From: Beta vulgaris subsp. vulgaris
Taxonomy: Eukaryota; Streptophyta; Magnoliopsida; Caryophyllales; Amaranthaceae
Direction of reading: 5' to 3'
DNA length: 64,000 bases
NCBI RefSeq assembly: GCF_026745355.1
Contig: NC_079208.1
Location: forward strand, 22,359,121-22,423,120
Part shown: positions 22,047 through 32,729 of the stretch, in pieces
Layout: each line of letters begins with the position of its first letter
Numbering within the stretch: position 1 is the first letter of the stretch
The notes under the pieces: generated by a model
What the model was told of the DNA's origin: nothing
Database searches by the model: none
What the model saw: the letters and a program-made list of their open reading frames with translations, nothing else
Translations under genes and position numbers: made by a program

Positions 22047-24586
22047 AAATCAAGGCTGTTATTGTGACACATCTAATGCTGATGAAGTTCGAGTGTGATG
22101 GGGGGAAAGATTGGATCTCTTTATGGAGATCAGCAAGCTGCTAGAGAATGCTACCTTACCACCCTCAAACCATCATCATGGAAAGGAAAGGCAAAGCCTC
22201 CGAAGGTCAGCGAAGATGATTCGGCCGAGAAGGTGAAGGGTCAGATTATTGAGTTAAAGCAAGAAGTAGAGAAGGTGCAAGTGCTACCCTTCCTGAGAGC
22301 AAGCCGTCAATGCTCTTCCTAGCAAGAAAAGGAGGTGTTTGGCTATTAAAGAGGAAAAGAATTCATCTGAGGAGGTTATGGCAATAATGAGCCTGGGACT
22401 AGAACGTCAAGAGCCGGTAAAAAGCCCGGTAGAGATCTGTCTAAGACCAGAGGGTCCAGAAAGGACATTGAAGATTGGGTCCGTCCTGAATTCTGAAATC
22501 AAGGACGCCTTGGTCACGTTGCTAAAAGAATTTGAAGATGTTTTTGCTTATATCGTAGAGGAAATGCCAAGGATAGATTCTGAAGTTGCGGTGCATAGGC
22601 TGAATATTGAGCCGGGGTAGAATCCAGTCCGGCAAAAGAAGAGGCATCTTGGGCCGGCCAGGAATCAAGCCGTCGACCAAGAGGTCCAGAAGCTTTCAAA
22701 TCAATTTATCCGTGAAACCTATTATCCAGATTGGGTGGCAAATGTGGTAATGGTCCCAAGCCGAATGGTACTTGGAGGATGTGTGTTGATTACACGGATT
22801 TGAACAAGGCTTGTCCTAAGGACAGTTTCCTTGCCCAAGATTGACCGGCTGGTTGATTATACAGCAGGACATGCACTACTTAGTTTCATGGACGCCTACT
22901 CAGGCTTCCACCAGATTCCCATGTGGTCGAGCGATCAGGATAAAACCTCCTTCATCACGAAAAAAGGGTTATATGGCTGGCTTCGGATGCCATTCGGCTT
23001 GAGGAATGCGGGCCACCTTTCAAAGGCTCATCAACACTGTTTTTCAGCCGCAGCTTGGCAAAAATATGGAGGCTTATATTGACGATATGATCGTCAAGAG
23101 TCGAGAAGAAAAAGATCACTTGGAAGATTTGAGAAACCTTCATCACTTTGAGAAATACAAGTTAAAGCTCAATCCGCAAAATGCGTCTTTGGGTAGTAGC
23201 TGGGAAGTTTCTAGGGTTTTTGGTCGATCAGCGAGGGATTGAGGCCAACCCTGACAAAATTCAGGCAATTCTAGATATGACCTCGCCGTCAAGGTCAAGG
23301 AAGTACAGCGTCTGACGGGATGTCTGGCTGCTCTTGGACGGTTTCTTTCGAAATCAGGAGATAAGTGTCATCACTTCTTTGCAACTATAAAAAAGAAAGC
23401 AAATTTTGAATGGACGAAGGAAGCTGAGAAAGCACTTCAGCAAGTTAAAGAACATCTTCGGCAGTTACCTAGGCTAATCAGCCCGGCCGAAGGAGAAAAA
23501 TTCTATGTTTACCTGGCCGTGTCCCCATTCGCGATAAGTGTTGTTCTCCTCGCTGAGAGAGATTCAGTACAAATACCGTCTACTTTGTCAGCCATGTGCT
23601 AAAGGACGCAGAAGGCAGGTATTCGTCCATTAAGAAGTTCGGCCTGGCGCTGTTAATGGCCAGCCAAGATTGAGGCCTTATTTTCTTGCTCACAGTATTC
23701 TTTCTACACAGATCAGCCATTGGCAGGTATTGCACAAGATGGACGCATCCGGCCGAATGTTGAAATGGGCCGTTGAGCTCAATATGTTTGACTTGATGTT
23801 CGAGCCCCAAAAAGCAATCAAGGGGCAAGCTCTAGCGGACTTTATTGTAGAGCTTACCCGGCCTATAGTAGAAAACGTCCGGGACCCAGCAGAGGGAAAG
23901 AGACATTGGACCCTAATGGTGGACGGCTCATCCACTGCTAATGGATGTGGAGCCGGGATAATTTTCCAGTCACCCGAAGGGGATAAGTTTGAGTATGCAA
24001 TGAAGTTCCAATTCCAAGCTTCAAACAACGAAGCAGAGTATGAAGCTCTCTTAGCCGGCATTAGGTGTCAAAGCGGCTGGAGCACTGGAAATTGTAGCTA
24101 AAACTGATTCTCTGCTGGTAGTCAGCCAAGTAAATAGGGACTTCGAATGCAACGAAGCGTCCATGAGTAAGTATATGAACTTGATAAAAGAGGAGATCAA
24201 ATCTTTGAAGCGATTCGTCCTAGATCAAGTGCCTAGATCTGAAAACCATCAGGTTGATGCCCTCTCTAAGCTAGCCAGTTCGGCTGAAGGGGATGTGCCT
24301 AGAACAGTCTTCTGGGAGGTCAAGGCGGCCAAGAGCATTGATGCCGAGGAAGTTCTGTTTCTCAACCGGGAAGATAAGTGGATGAGTCCCATTATTGAGT
24401 ACAAGAAGATAGGCCGGTTGCCTCTTGATCCTTTAGAAGCTAAGTACGTGAAGGCTAGGGACAAGTGGTTCGAGTTGTGGAATAAAACTCTGTACAAAAA
24501 ATCCTTCAACCGGCCTCTTCTTAAGTGCATCAGCAGGAAGGAGGGATTGGACGTTTTGAAAGACTCATGAAGGACCTGTCTTCCCA
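22047..24586 (+). pseudogene. Tat reverse transcriptase and RNase H (broken)
   Basis: It resumes at KAVIVTHLMLMKFECDGG and YGDQQAARECY. The RT shows FIRETYYPDWVANVVMVP, KIDRLVDYTAGHALLSFMD and SGFHQIPM (first Asp in FMDAYSG), MPFGLRNAG, and the catalytic YIDDMIVKS at about 23078. RNase H follows (LMVDGSSTANGCGAGI near 23920, NNEAEYEALLAGI near 24025). Breaks: a TAG at 22618-22620, a one-base deletion near 22757, and further frame changes near 22830, 23010, 23240 and 24070. It normally converts element RNA to DNA. Confidence 0.9.
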
Positions 24587-24675
24587 CATTGGGGGAGGGC
24601 GTTAGGAGAAAAAGCTCTAAGGACGGCTATTTTGGCCGACCTTGAAGGAGGACGCCTTGCTTTACGCAAAGAAAT

Positions 24676-25605
24676 GTGATAGTTGCAAAACATGGCAACA
24701 TCTATCAGAAGCCGTCCAATTACTTAACTCCAATACTCTTTCCTCTTCCCTTTGCTAAATGGGGAATGGACATTCTTGGCCCCTTTCCTATTGCTGCCGG
24801 CCAGAAGAAGTTCGTAATAGTAGCCGTCGACTACTTTACAAAATGGGTTGAAGCTGAAGCATTGAGAGGCATTACCACCAACGACGTCAAAGGGTTCATC
24901 TGGAAGAACCTCATCACAAGGTTTGGTATGCCCCAGTCCATTGTCTTTGACAATGGACCACAATTTGAAACACCCAAGCTTCGTCAATGGCTGGTCGATC
25001 AAGGAATCAAGGCTCACTTTGCTGCAGTGGCTCATCCACAAGCTAATGGGCAGGTCGAAGCTTTTAATAAGATCTTGTCGGCCGGAATCAAAAAGAAGTT
25101 AGATAATGCAAAGGGATTATGGGTTGAAGAATTGCAGTTGGTCTTATGGTCAATAAGGACAACGGCCAAGAACTCTACTGGAGAAACCCCATTCATGCTG
25201 GTATATGGCTCTGAGGCCGTCCTTCCTATAGAGATTGAGGAACCAACCCTGAGGGTGATGATGTACTCAGAAGACGCTAACTGGGCAGGTCTCCGGACGA
25301 CTTTGGATTTAATCCCTGAAGTCAGGGGCAATGCACTGCTGAGAATGCAACTCTACAAGTTAAGGATGACAAGGGAGTTTAACAAAAGAGTTGCAAGGCG
25401 TCCGTTGAAACTTGGAGACCTCGTCTTAAGGAAGATGGAAGCGGTCGGCCGAGCTAAGGAGCTAGGAAAGCTCACCCCTAATTGGGAAGGACCTTACAAA
25501 ATAATCGAAGTAGTTCAGAATGGCACCTTTCGTCTGGAAGGCATGGACGGGCATTCAATTCCTAAGACGTGGAATTCTGATACTTTGAAAAAATACTTTG
25601 TTTAG
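24676..25605 (+). CDS. Tat integrase (open 309-residue frame)
   Basis: The core contains KWGMDILGPFP (first Asp), VDYFTKWVEAEAL, FDNGPQFET (second Asp) and HPQANGQVEAFNK (catalytic Glu). The C-terminal region has LGDLVLRKMEA and KLTPNWEGPYKI, ending KYFV and stop. This is the best-kept part of pol. In the intact element it would be the C-terminal end of a polyprotein rather than a separate gene; the upstream zinc-binding part (about 24580-24690) is frame-shifted. It inserts element DNA into the host genome. Confidence 0.9.
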   Translation: MIVAKHGNIYQKPSNYLTPILFPLPFAKWGMDILGPFPIAAGQKKFVIVAVDYFTKWVEAEALRGITTNDVKGFIWKNLITRFGMPQSIVFDNGPQFETPKLRQWLVDQGIKAHFAAVAHPQANGQVEAFNKILSAGIKKKLDNAKGLWVEELQLVLWSIRTTAKNSTGETPFMLVYGSEAVLPIEIEEPTLRVMMYSEDANWAGLRTTLDLIPEVRGNALLRMQLYKLRMTREFNKRVARRPLKLGDLVLRKMEAVGRAKELGKLTPNWEGPYKIIEVVQNGTFRLEGMDGHSIPKTWNSDTLKKYFV

Positions 25606-26530
25606 GGTATCTTAAGAAAGTGTAATCTATTCTTAGCACATTACAATAAAAAAAGTACAAATGTATACATGTACCTTGACTATCCGTCAAGCAAAATTCA
25701 TATAATACAGTTCTACTTCCCTATGACTCTCTGTTTGATTTATTTGCTTAAGTTATATACTATCGTCCAAAGCTAACTTATAAAACAGCGCAGCAAGAAA
25801 AAACACCTTCTATTAGGAGGTCGGCCAACATGTTATCATCCTAATATGGATAAGTACATAAAATGGCCGAAAGTTTGTTTACTTAAAAAAGGTGAACATC
25901 TCCTAAACAAGGTCGGCTTGAATTAGGACGCCTTAGTAAAGGTATCCTACTTTCCGTCCAAAGGCCATACTTCGAAATAACAACCTTAGTAAAGGAACAA
26001 GTTATTTCGCAAATGAAACAAAGATGGACGAGTTACAGTCATTCCCATAAAACGTCCTAGTTATTTAAAAGAGATTATGGTCTTGTTTCCTTCTTGAAGC
26101 ACAGGAAGGTCACCAGAACCTCCTCATCCAAGAAGGGGGGCATATAGGGACATAATTTATTAAAAATAACTAAGTCTTTGTCCAATGATGAATGATTGCC
26201 AAAATTCAGGCCGAACAAGTTATTAACTTAGCAGTTTTAAACTCACAAGTTTTTTACTTAGGCCACTGATAAATGTCTTGATCTACTCGGCCAAAAAGAG
26301 CTATTGGATCAGACGAAGTCCTTTAGGACGAATTGCCTTTGTACTTGGGCATAAATGTTCAAAGCATAAAACAAGGCGTCCATTGCATGAAAATGTAAAG
26401 CATTGGAAATGGAAAAATATAATTTTTATAGAAGAAAGAAGAGATTACAAGCTAATCTAAAAATTACAAAGCAAAACTAAAAAGCTACAAATACAAAAAG
26501 GCCTGCGGCCGAGAGGGGGAATGGGGAAAG
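25606..26530. other. Spacer between Tat integrase and the antisense gene
   Basis: About 0.9 kb with no domain on either strand. It holds many CGTCC/GGACG words. An AT-rich stretch at 26390-26480 would be the 3' end of the antisense transcript, since its coding part ends at 26531. Confidence 0.5.
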
Positions 26531-26875
26531 CTAAGCCTCTGGAGGAATGTTGTTCTCTTCATCTTGGGCTGCGGCTTCGTCTTCCTCTTCGTCTTCAGAG
26601 GATTCTTGGAAGACGGGGGGTTCCTCCCCTTTAATGTTAACCTTGTACAGGCTCTCTTGAAATTCTAGCCGGCGAACATACCTGGGGATGTCGTCCTCCT
26701 TGGCCAGCATTTCAAAGGCCTGCATAGCCGAAGCCTTCGAAGTATTGATTACTTCGTTCATAGCCTCCTTGGCCGCCTCCTCGGTGGCCGAAAGTTCCAA
26801 CTTCAGCATATGGCTCTTCCCTCGGAGATAGCGGTTCTCTCTCCTATGTTCCGCCGCGGCCACCAAGGCCATATC

Positions 26876-26930
26876 CCTCTCGTCCTGGAGAGCGTCCCTC
26901 TCGTCCTGGAGAGCGTCCCTCTCGTCCAGA
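26876..26930 (-). repeat. 21-bp codon repeat in the antisense gene
   Basis: Near-perfect tandem units of 21 bp encode repeated DERDALQ. Each unit adds seven residues, exactly one coiled-coil heptad, so expansion keeps both frame and helix register. Confidence 0.8.
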
Positions 26931-28054
26931 AGACTGGTCAGCCGGAGGAGATAGTTTTTGATTTGGACCTCCATCTCAGCTGACCGTTTTTCCCATGCCG
27001 TCTTCGACTGCTAGTGTAGTAACTCCTCCTCGGCCATGGAGAACTGGGCATGGTTGGCAGCTTTAGTAACGTCAGCAACAAGTTTTTTGTTCTCTTTCCT
27101 CAGCTGCCTTGCCCAGTCTTCGGCCATAAAACTGCGAGCAAAGAGCTGTCAAAGGAAAAACGAAAAGTGTTAGGACGGATGCAAAATTGAAGAAATATAT
27201 CTAAGTATAAAATTTCAAGGCGTCTAAAGAAAAGTTACCTCTGCAGCCAGTTGAGACATGTAGCCGACATGTCCTGATGAGGCTCCCCTCAAACCCTTGG
27301 TGTAAATTTCAGGGAAGCATTTGAAAAGCTCCAGCTTGAGCTTCTCTCTGTCCGCCGAGCTCATCTTTGAAAAAGTGGCTGAAGACTCATCGTCAGAAAG
27401 AGTTGGAGAGCCGGCCGGAGCTTCTTCAGCTTTGCCCTTTCCCTTATTTGTAAGAGGTGACTCGTCAGTATTTCTGACGGGTATTACGACCGTCTAACGG
27501 TTGGAGGGACTCATTGGCCGCCCGCCAACCCGCAGGGTTCTAACGATAATCGAGTAGTAAGACTCACCAAAAGAACGGGAGGCCGTCCTATATGCCTCCG
27601 ACATCTGGCCTCCCAGTTTGGCCACTGGACCTGAAAAGACTGACCCGTCCACAGCCGTGTCAAGGTCGATAACTGTGTTCGGCTGATCGGTGGCAGGAGG
27701 GCCGGCAGGACCAGTGTAGGTCACCATGGCCAGATCGTCAGCCGTGGGAAGCTCTTCCTTGGCCGAAATCTCTCCCTTGGCCGGAATCTCGATCTCGACC
27801 TTGGGAATTGGCCGCGATGTTTTCTTCCTATTGGCCGTGAACCCCTTTGCCTTTTTAGGAGGGGGGGCCTCGCTTGTAGTGGCCGGTCTCTTCTTGACGG
27901 CCGGTTTTTCCGCCAACGCTTTGGACGTTGGGGCATTTTTCTGAAAAAGCAAAAGTTAAGTTAAAAGGAAGGATCAGAAGAAGCAAGAGCCCGTCCGAAA
28001 GAAACTTCATGACGCCCTCCTCCCTAGAGAAGGAGCTCATCCTGAAGTTATCCC

Positions 28055-28310
28055 AGGACATTCTGCTCTTCCAGGAAGCAAGGCGTCCAAAATAGGGATA
28101 GGACGCTCTGCTCTTCGAGGAAGCAAGGCGTCCAGAATAAAGTTAGGACGACCTGCTCCACGGAGAACGAGTTCGTCCAAAAGTCGACCAAGGACGTTCT
28201 GCTCCTGGAAGAAGGAAAAGGTCTAGAGAAATTTAGGATGCTTTTCTCCATAAAGACTGAACTCGTCCAAAGTTAGCACCGGACGCTTTCTCTACAAAAA
28301 AAAAATGTAT
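28055..28310. repeat. Tandem repeats in an intron of the antisense gene
   Basis: Five to six diverged units of about 45-55 bp, each with a CTGCTC...GGAA block and a GTCC...GGACG block. They lie within the intron between 28323 and 27940. They do not read as coding, although short open frames cross them. Confidence 0.7.
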
Positions 28311-30162
28311 ATATATACTTACCTGAGTGTCCGTCCTCTTTTCAGCACCAGTTTTGCTGAACTCCTTCCAAAGAGAGTCTGCGAACTTGGACGAGCTCAT
28401 GTCTTCTCTCCAAGATTTCCGAGTCTTGCCTTGGCCGAGTCTGCATAAAAGGAAGCATGGTTAAGATCCTGAGAAGAGGACGAGGGAATTTACTTAGAGA
28501 ATATTGCAGGGTATACCTCTATCCTCGGCCCGTCGTAAACCGGCCGCGACCGAGAAATCGTCGCTGTAAAACATCTCCTTGAAAGGGATCCGAGTTGGAC
28601 GGACCCTTGAAGGAGACGTCGTTGATGGAATACTCCGAAATCCTAAAGTATTCCATCAACTCTTCAACCGAGCTGCTTTCCAGCTCCAGAAAGGACGCTG
28701 TTCGTCCAGCGTTGGTAGCAGCCCGGCTAGTATACCGATATCGTCTGGCTACCGCCTCGTTGGGAGCTTGGACGAACAGGAACTCGGCCTTCCAAGCATG
28801 CATCTTGGATGTCTTGTCCCAAGACGTCATGAAGCCTTGACGATTGCAAACACTAAACCAGGCCCCATCAACAGTTTTGGGAACCTTGGAGACGTAGTGT
28901 ATTTGTGAGAAAGCCGTCATGGACGGGTCGACGCCCTTGAATTCACAGACGGCTATGAAAGTCAGGATGTTTTGCCAGGAATTTGGGGTAAGTTGGTTAA
29001 GTCCTATGTGTAGTAATAGAGGAGTCGACTGATGAAGGGGTGCAAAGGAAAGCGCAGTCTGTCATCCAAGGCCAGACGATAAACAGCGAAATGGCCAGCA
29101 GGATCACTAAGTATAGTGTCCTCCCGGCCAGGAAGAACAAACTGATACCCCGGCATGGGCATGGCTGAAGAAAGGTGGTCAAGGTGGGAACCTACTCGTC
29201 CTAGCCAACCGCTTTCGGCCAAGATATACCTAGGGTCAGACAAGGGGCCTAGACGCCGCCTTATTTGAGAAGAAGTGGTGGATGGCTCGTCTGAATCGCT
29301 AGCCGGGTTAGAAGAGGTTTCGGCCTCGTTCGACTCATTTGAGGCCGCCATTGTATTGGAGGGGTTGGGGTCTGGAGAGCCCCGAACTTCATATTCCTCC
29401 TGGACGAGTTCAGGAGACGGACTTGGGTTTGCAGGACGAGCACTCTAGACTTCTCGTTCTCCATCAGCGGGAATCCGTCCAGTTGATGCCTCCTTTTCCG
29501 AGTTGGAGGCCGGCATGTTAACCCCTCGTCTGATACGAGTTATTTGCTTGACACACGCCAGATTACCCTGCACAGGTAAAGACTAGGTCGTCTGACTTTG
29601 CCGTCCATGATTAAAGATACAAAATGCATGTCCGGCCGAGATAGGTCCAACTCTAGAAGATGCTGAAGAAGACAGGCCCTCTGTTCTAGGGTTAGTACCA
29701 ACCCTTGAGCGGCCGGGATTGTTCAATGAAGAGGACGAATCCATTTTCTTAAAATATGCTTGAAAATACAAAAGAAATGAATGAGGAAATACCTGTAGAA
29801 TCGGACGAATGTCAAACACGAATGAAACTTCGGACGGACGGAGTAGCAGAATGCGAGAGCTCGGACGGGAGTTACTTCTCTCTCTAAAAGCTCAGTAAAA
29901 AAATTGCTGAGTCTCTCTCTCTAGAAATTTTCTCAGCGGTGTTAAAATGATTTCAGAAACGACAAAGTCACGTATTTATAGAGGGGTGAAAGTGACCCCC
30001 TAATCCGGTAAAAATAACCGTTGCCATGGAAAGTTGACCTGTGGAGACCGGCAAAATGGCGCCTCTTTTTTGAAAAAAGAGAAGGGCAGTTCCAGGTCGG
30101 TCAAAAGAGGAAGATCAACCGTCTTGGCGCCTAAAAAGTAACTTCCTCTTTTAAGGGGCAAA

Positions 30163-30786
30163 TGTTGTAGCCTAAAAATCAAGGGCTACCAAGATGACAC
30201 GTGGCTTCATCCTAACCATACAAGTGGCGCACATTTATGAAAGTAAAGTACATGGGTCAGAGGATTATGTGGGATAAAGTACACCCTTCTGAGGAATAAG
30301 TTGTACTAAAACCTCTCTTATGGCCCAAATCTGTACTTAGGCCTAGCTAAAACCTCTTATACTCCTGTATAAAAGTGAGGTGTGCTAAACAATCAGTACT
30401 TGCCATGTGTCACCATATTACTGCTTAGCCAATCAGATGCTCCCAAATTAGGGTGACATCAAGGTACAGCAGTCATTTCAAACAGTATAAATAGTCCTTG
30501 AAATCAGGGGAAAGGTACGTTTGTCAGAGGATAATACTGTTATTCTGCCATAAATTCTCTCTCTCTCTACTTTCTCTCTCTAAAAGTTCCTTCATATCCC
30601 TGATATCTGACTTAAGCATCGGAGGGGGAAATACCACCCAAACCTCCAAGGTGGTCCCTTTTTGCAGGTTGCTGGTCAGAAGTATGCACTGGGATCCGAG
30701 CCCAATCATTGTGGCATAAGTCTCAAAATCAAGAATCCAAAGTTGGGAGTTGTTGTATTAGTTTACTAGTTTCATACTACGTAACA
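30163..30786 (+). repeat. Tat element 3' LTR
   Basis: It starts TGTTGTAGCC directly after a purine tract (AAGGGGCAAA, 30153-30162) and ends TACGTAACA. I count about 30 substitutions against the 5' LTR by eye, plus the CT-repeat length change. A TATAAAA is at 30368-30374. Confidence 0.92.
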
Positions 30787-30791
30787 AGTTC
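30787..30791. repeat. Tat element target-site duplication, right (AGTTC)
   Basis: AGTTC directly after the 3' LTR. SIRE sequence resumes here as CCTTTCATATC, in register with the part before 17968. Confidence 0.82.
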
Positions 30792-31161
30792 CTTTCATAT
30801 CAAGTCAGTTCCCTTGCAAAGTTTCAAATCTGAAATAAACGAATTGAAAAATCATGTTTCGTTTTTGGAATAAGAAAACAAGGGAAGGGGAACTACACTT
30901 AAGTAGGAACAAGAAGAAAATCCTACCTATTCCAAATTGGATTAAGAACCCTTAAACCAAACAAACTGAAGGTCTCGGTTTTAATCACAAAAAGAAATTT
31001 GAAAAACCTAAAAAGAGAGTTGATTTACCATGTGATAAAGTTTGTATGTTTTGTGGAACACTGGTCATTATAGGAACTCATGCCCTATTAGACTTGTTCG
31101 CCTTAACGAGAACTTGGAAAAAGAAATCTATTGTCCTTGAAGGAAAGGCAACATAGTTGCC

Positions 31162-32590
31162 ATGGGCAAAGTTGGTAAGTCATTGTCACATTCCATAGAT
31201 AACGTTTTTGTAGTTGATGGTTTGAAGCATAATTTGTTGAGTATTTCCCAATTCTGTGATAAAGGGAACTTTGTAAAATTTAATAGTCAACAATGTTTGA
31301 TCATCAACAAAAGCACTAAGGATGTCGTTTTAGAAGGAAAAGGAAAGGGATTACATATGTTGTGGATCTTAACCTTGTTCCCAAAAATAAGTATACATGC
31401 CTTAGTGTTATTGATGATGATCCTCTTTTATGGTATATGCGGTTTGGACATGCTAGTTTTTCTTTGCTTGACAAACTTCGTTCTAAAGAACTAGTTTTAG
31501 GTCTACCTTCAATTAAGTTTCATATAGATCGTGTTTGTGATGCGTGTGCTAAAGGGAAGCATGTTAGATCCTCCTTTAAGTCTAAGAATCTGGTGAGTAC
31601 CACAAGACCATTAGAGTTGATTCATATGGATTTGTGTTGACCAATGAGGATTCAAAGTAAAAGTGACAAGAAATATGTGTTGGTTATTGTTGATGACTTC
31701 TCTAGATTTACATGGGTTATTTTTTTTCTTTCTAGCAAGGAAGAGACTTATGATGAGTTCCTTGTCTTTGCAAAGAAAGTTCAAAATTTGAGTGGTAAAA
31801 AATTGTTACACCTTAGATCTGATCATGGCAAGGAATCTGAGAACTTTAAGTTTGATGACTTTAGTAAAGATCATGGCTTACACCACAATTTCTCTGCCCC
31901 TAGGACACCTCAATAAAGGAATAATAGAACCTTAGAAGAAATGGCTAGAACTATGTTGATAGCTAGTGGTCTTCCTATGAACTTTGGGGCCAAAGCCGTG
32001 AATACTGCTTATCATATTATAAATCGTGCCATGATGAAACCGTTGTTAATTAAAACTCCTTATGAGCTATATTTTGGTAAAAATCCCAATATTACATATT
32101 ACAAAACATTTGGATGTAAATGTTTTGTTCATAATAATGGGAAACAAAATCTTGGAAAATTTGATGCTATAAGTGATAAAGCTGTATTTCTAAGATACTC
32201 TTCAAGTAGCAAGTCTTATAGAGTTTACAATAAAAGGACTATGTTGTAGAAGAAAGCGTCCATTATATTTTTCATGAAACAAATAAAATTATTCCAAGCA
32301 CACAGGTTGATGATGACTTCAAGATAGGTTTAGCAAAAGACCAAATTCTCATTGATGATGAGAATTTGGAAGAGGAAGAAGTCATGGGAACAAAGCCTAA
32401 GGAACAACATCATGTTCCTATTCTCAACGAAGAAGAAGAACTAGGTGAGGATACACAAGTGAATGAATCCATTATTGTTGAACCTGGTTCCCATGAACAG
32501 GGAAGTGAAGATGATCAAGGAAATCAAGTTTCCATCCAGGATTTCCAACCAAAGCCTTGGAAACATCAGTGTTCCCATCCCGTGTAACTC
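31162..32590 (+). pseudogene. SIRE copy 2 pre-integrase, integrase and start of RT region
   Basis: It parallels 13567-12228 of copy 1. Segments: VDGLKHNLLSISQFCDKG; LWYMRFGHASFSLLDKL; CDACAKGKHVRSSF; a TGA in place of Gly after LIHMDLC near 31638; MRIQSKSDKKYVLVIVDDF; LRSDHGKES; SAPRTPQ then TAA; and then EEMARTMLIASGLPMNFGAKA, which copy 1 has partly overwritten. The integrase tail and linker continue (FGKNPNITYYKTFGC, acidic EEEEVMGTKPKEQ) until homology ends at 32653. The catalytic core lacks its Glu as in copy 1. Confidence 0.88.
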
Positions 32591-32653
32591 ATAATCAGTG
32601 ACATAAACAAGGGAACTCAAATGAGATCCCAAATTAGAAATTTTTGTGCTTTT

Positions 32654-32729
32654 GTATAGGATTCTTTTGATAATAACCACTTTTAATTACTTCGTATCAA
32701 GTGGTTATTATCAAAAAAAAATCCTATAC
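32654..32729. repeat. 76-bp hairpin at the SIRE breakpoint
   Basis: GTATAGGATT...AACCACTT and its reverse complement form a stem of about 29 bp around a loop of about 16 bases, with one or two small bulges. The SIRE homology ends exactly at its left foot. Confidence 0.75.

Larger units (their letters stand above)
26531..29744 (-). pseudogene. Antisense gene of the Tat element (PF04195-like, coiled coil)
   Basis: An intron-containing gene on the strand opposite to gag-pol. Readable exons: about 29516-28541 (RFPLHPFISRLLYYY, NQLTPNSWQNILTFIAVCEF and DGAWFSV resemble the 'putative gypsy type transposon' domain PF04195); 28440-28323; 27940-27568 (basic, Pro-rich); one ending at 27239; and 27145-26531 (coiled coil with three DERDALQ-type repeats, then an acidic tail). 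Donors and acceptors fit GT-AG and keep frame at three of four junctions tested. An upstream ATG at 29744 may begin a first exon. Damage: in-frame TAGs near 29450 and at 27011-27013, and a frameshift near 29005. Function is unknown; antisense ORFs at this place are known in Grande and Retand. Confidence 0.8.
17973..30786 (+). mobile_element. Tat/Retand-type Ty3/gypsy element with antisense gene
   Basis: A 12.8-kb element with two LTRs (17973-18612 and 30163-30786) of about 95% identity by eye. It has a PBS at 18617, gag, protease, RT, RNase H and integrase on the plus strand, and an intron-containing gene on the minus strand between integrase and the 3' LTR. That layout is known for the Tat lineage (Grande, Retand). 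It is flanked by AATTC / AGTTC. The uninterrupted minus-strand SIRE copy reads AGTTC once at this point, which proves the insertion site. A solo LTR splits protease from RT. Several frameshifts and stops break gag and RT. Confidence 0.95.
16203..32653 (+). mobile_element. SIRE copy 2, inverted duplicate, split by a Tat element
   Basis: A plus-strand copy of the same element. It starts within the LTR (16203), then PBS (16496-16507), gag, integrase and the beginning of the RT region, stopping abruptly at 32653. It mirrors 12075-15726 of copy 1, with only about 476 bp between the arms. The Tat element at 17973-30786 interrupts it. It shares three lesions with copy 1: the TAA after SDDT in gag, the missing protease site, and the QNGVVE-to-stop lesion in integrase. 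The two arms are therefore one duplicated defective sequence or members of one defective subfamily. Confidence 0.88.
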
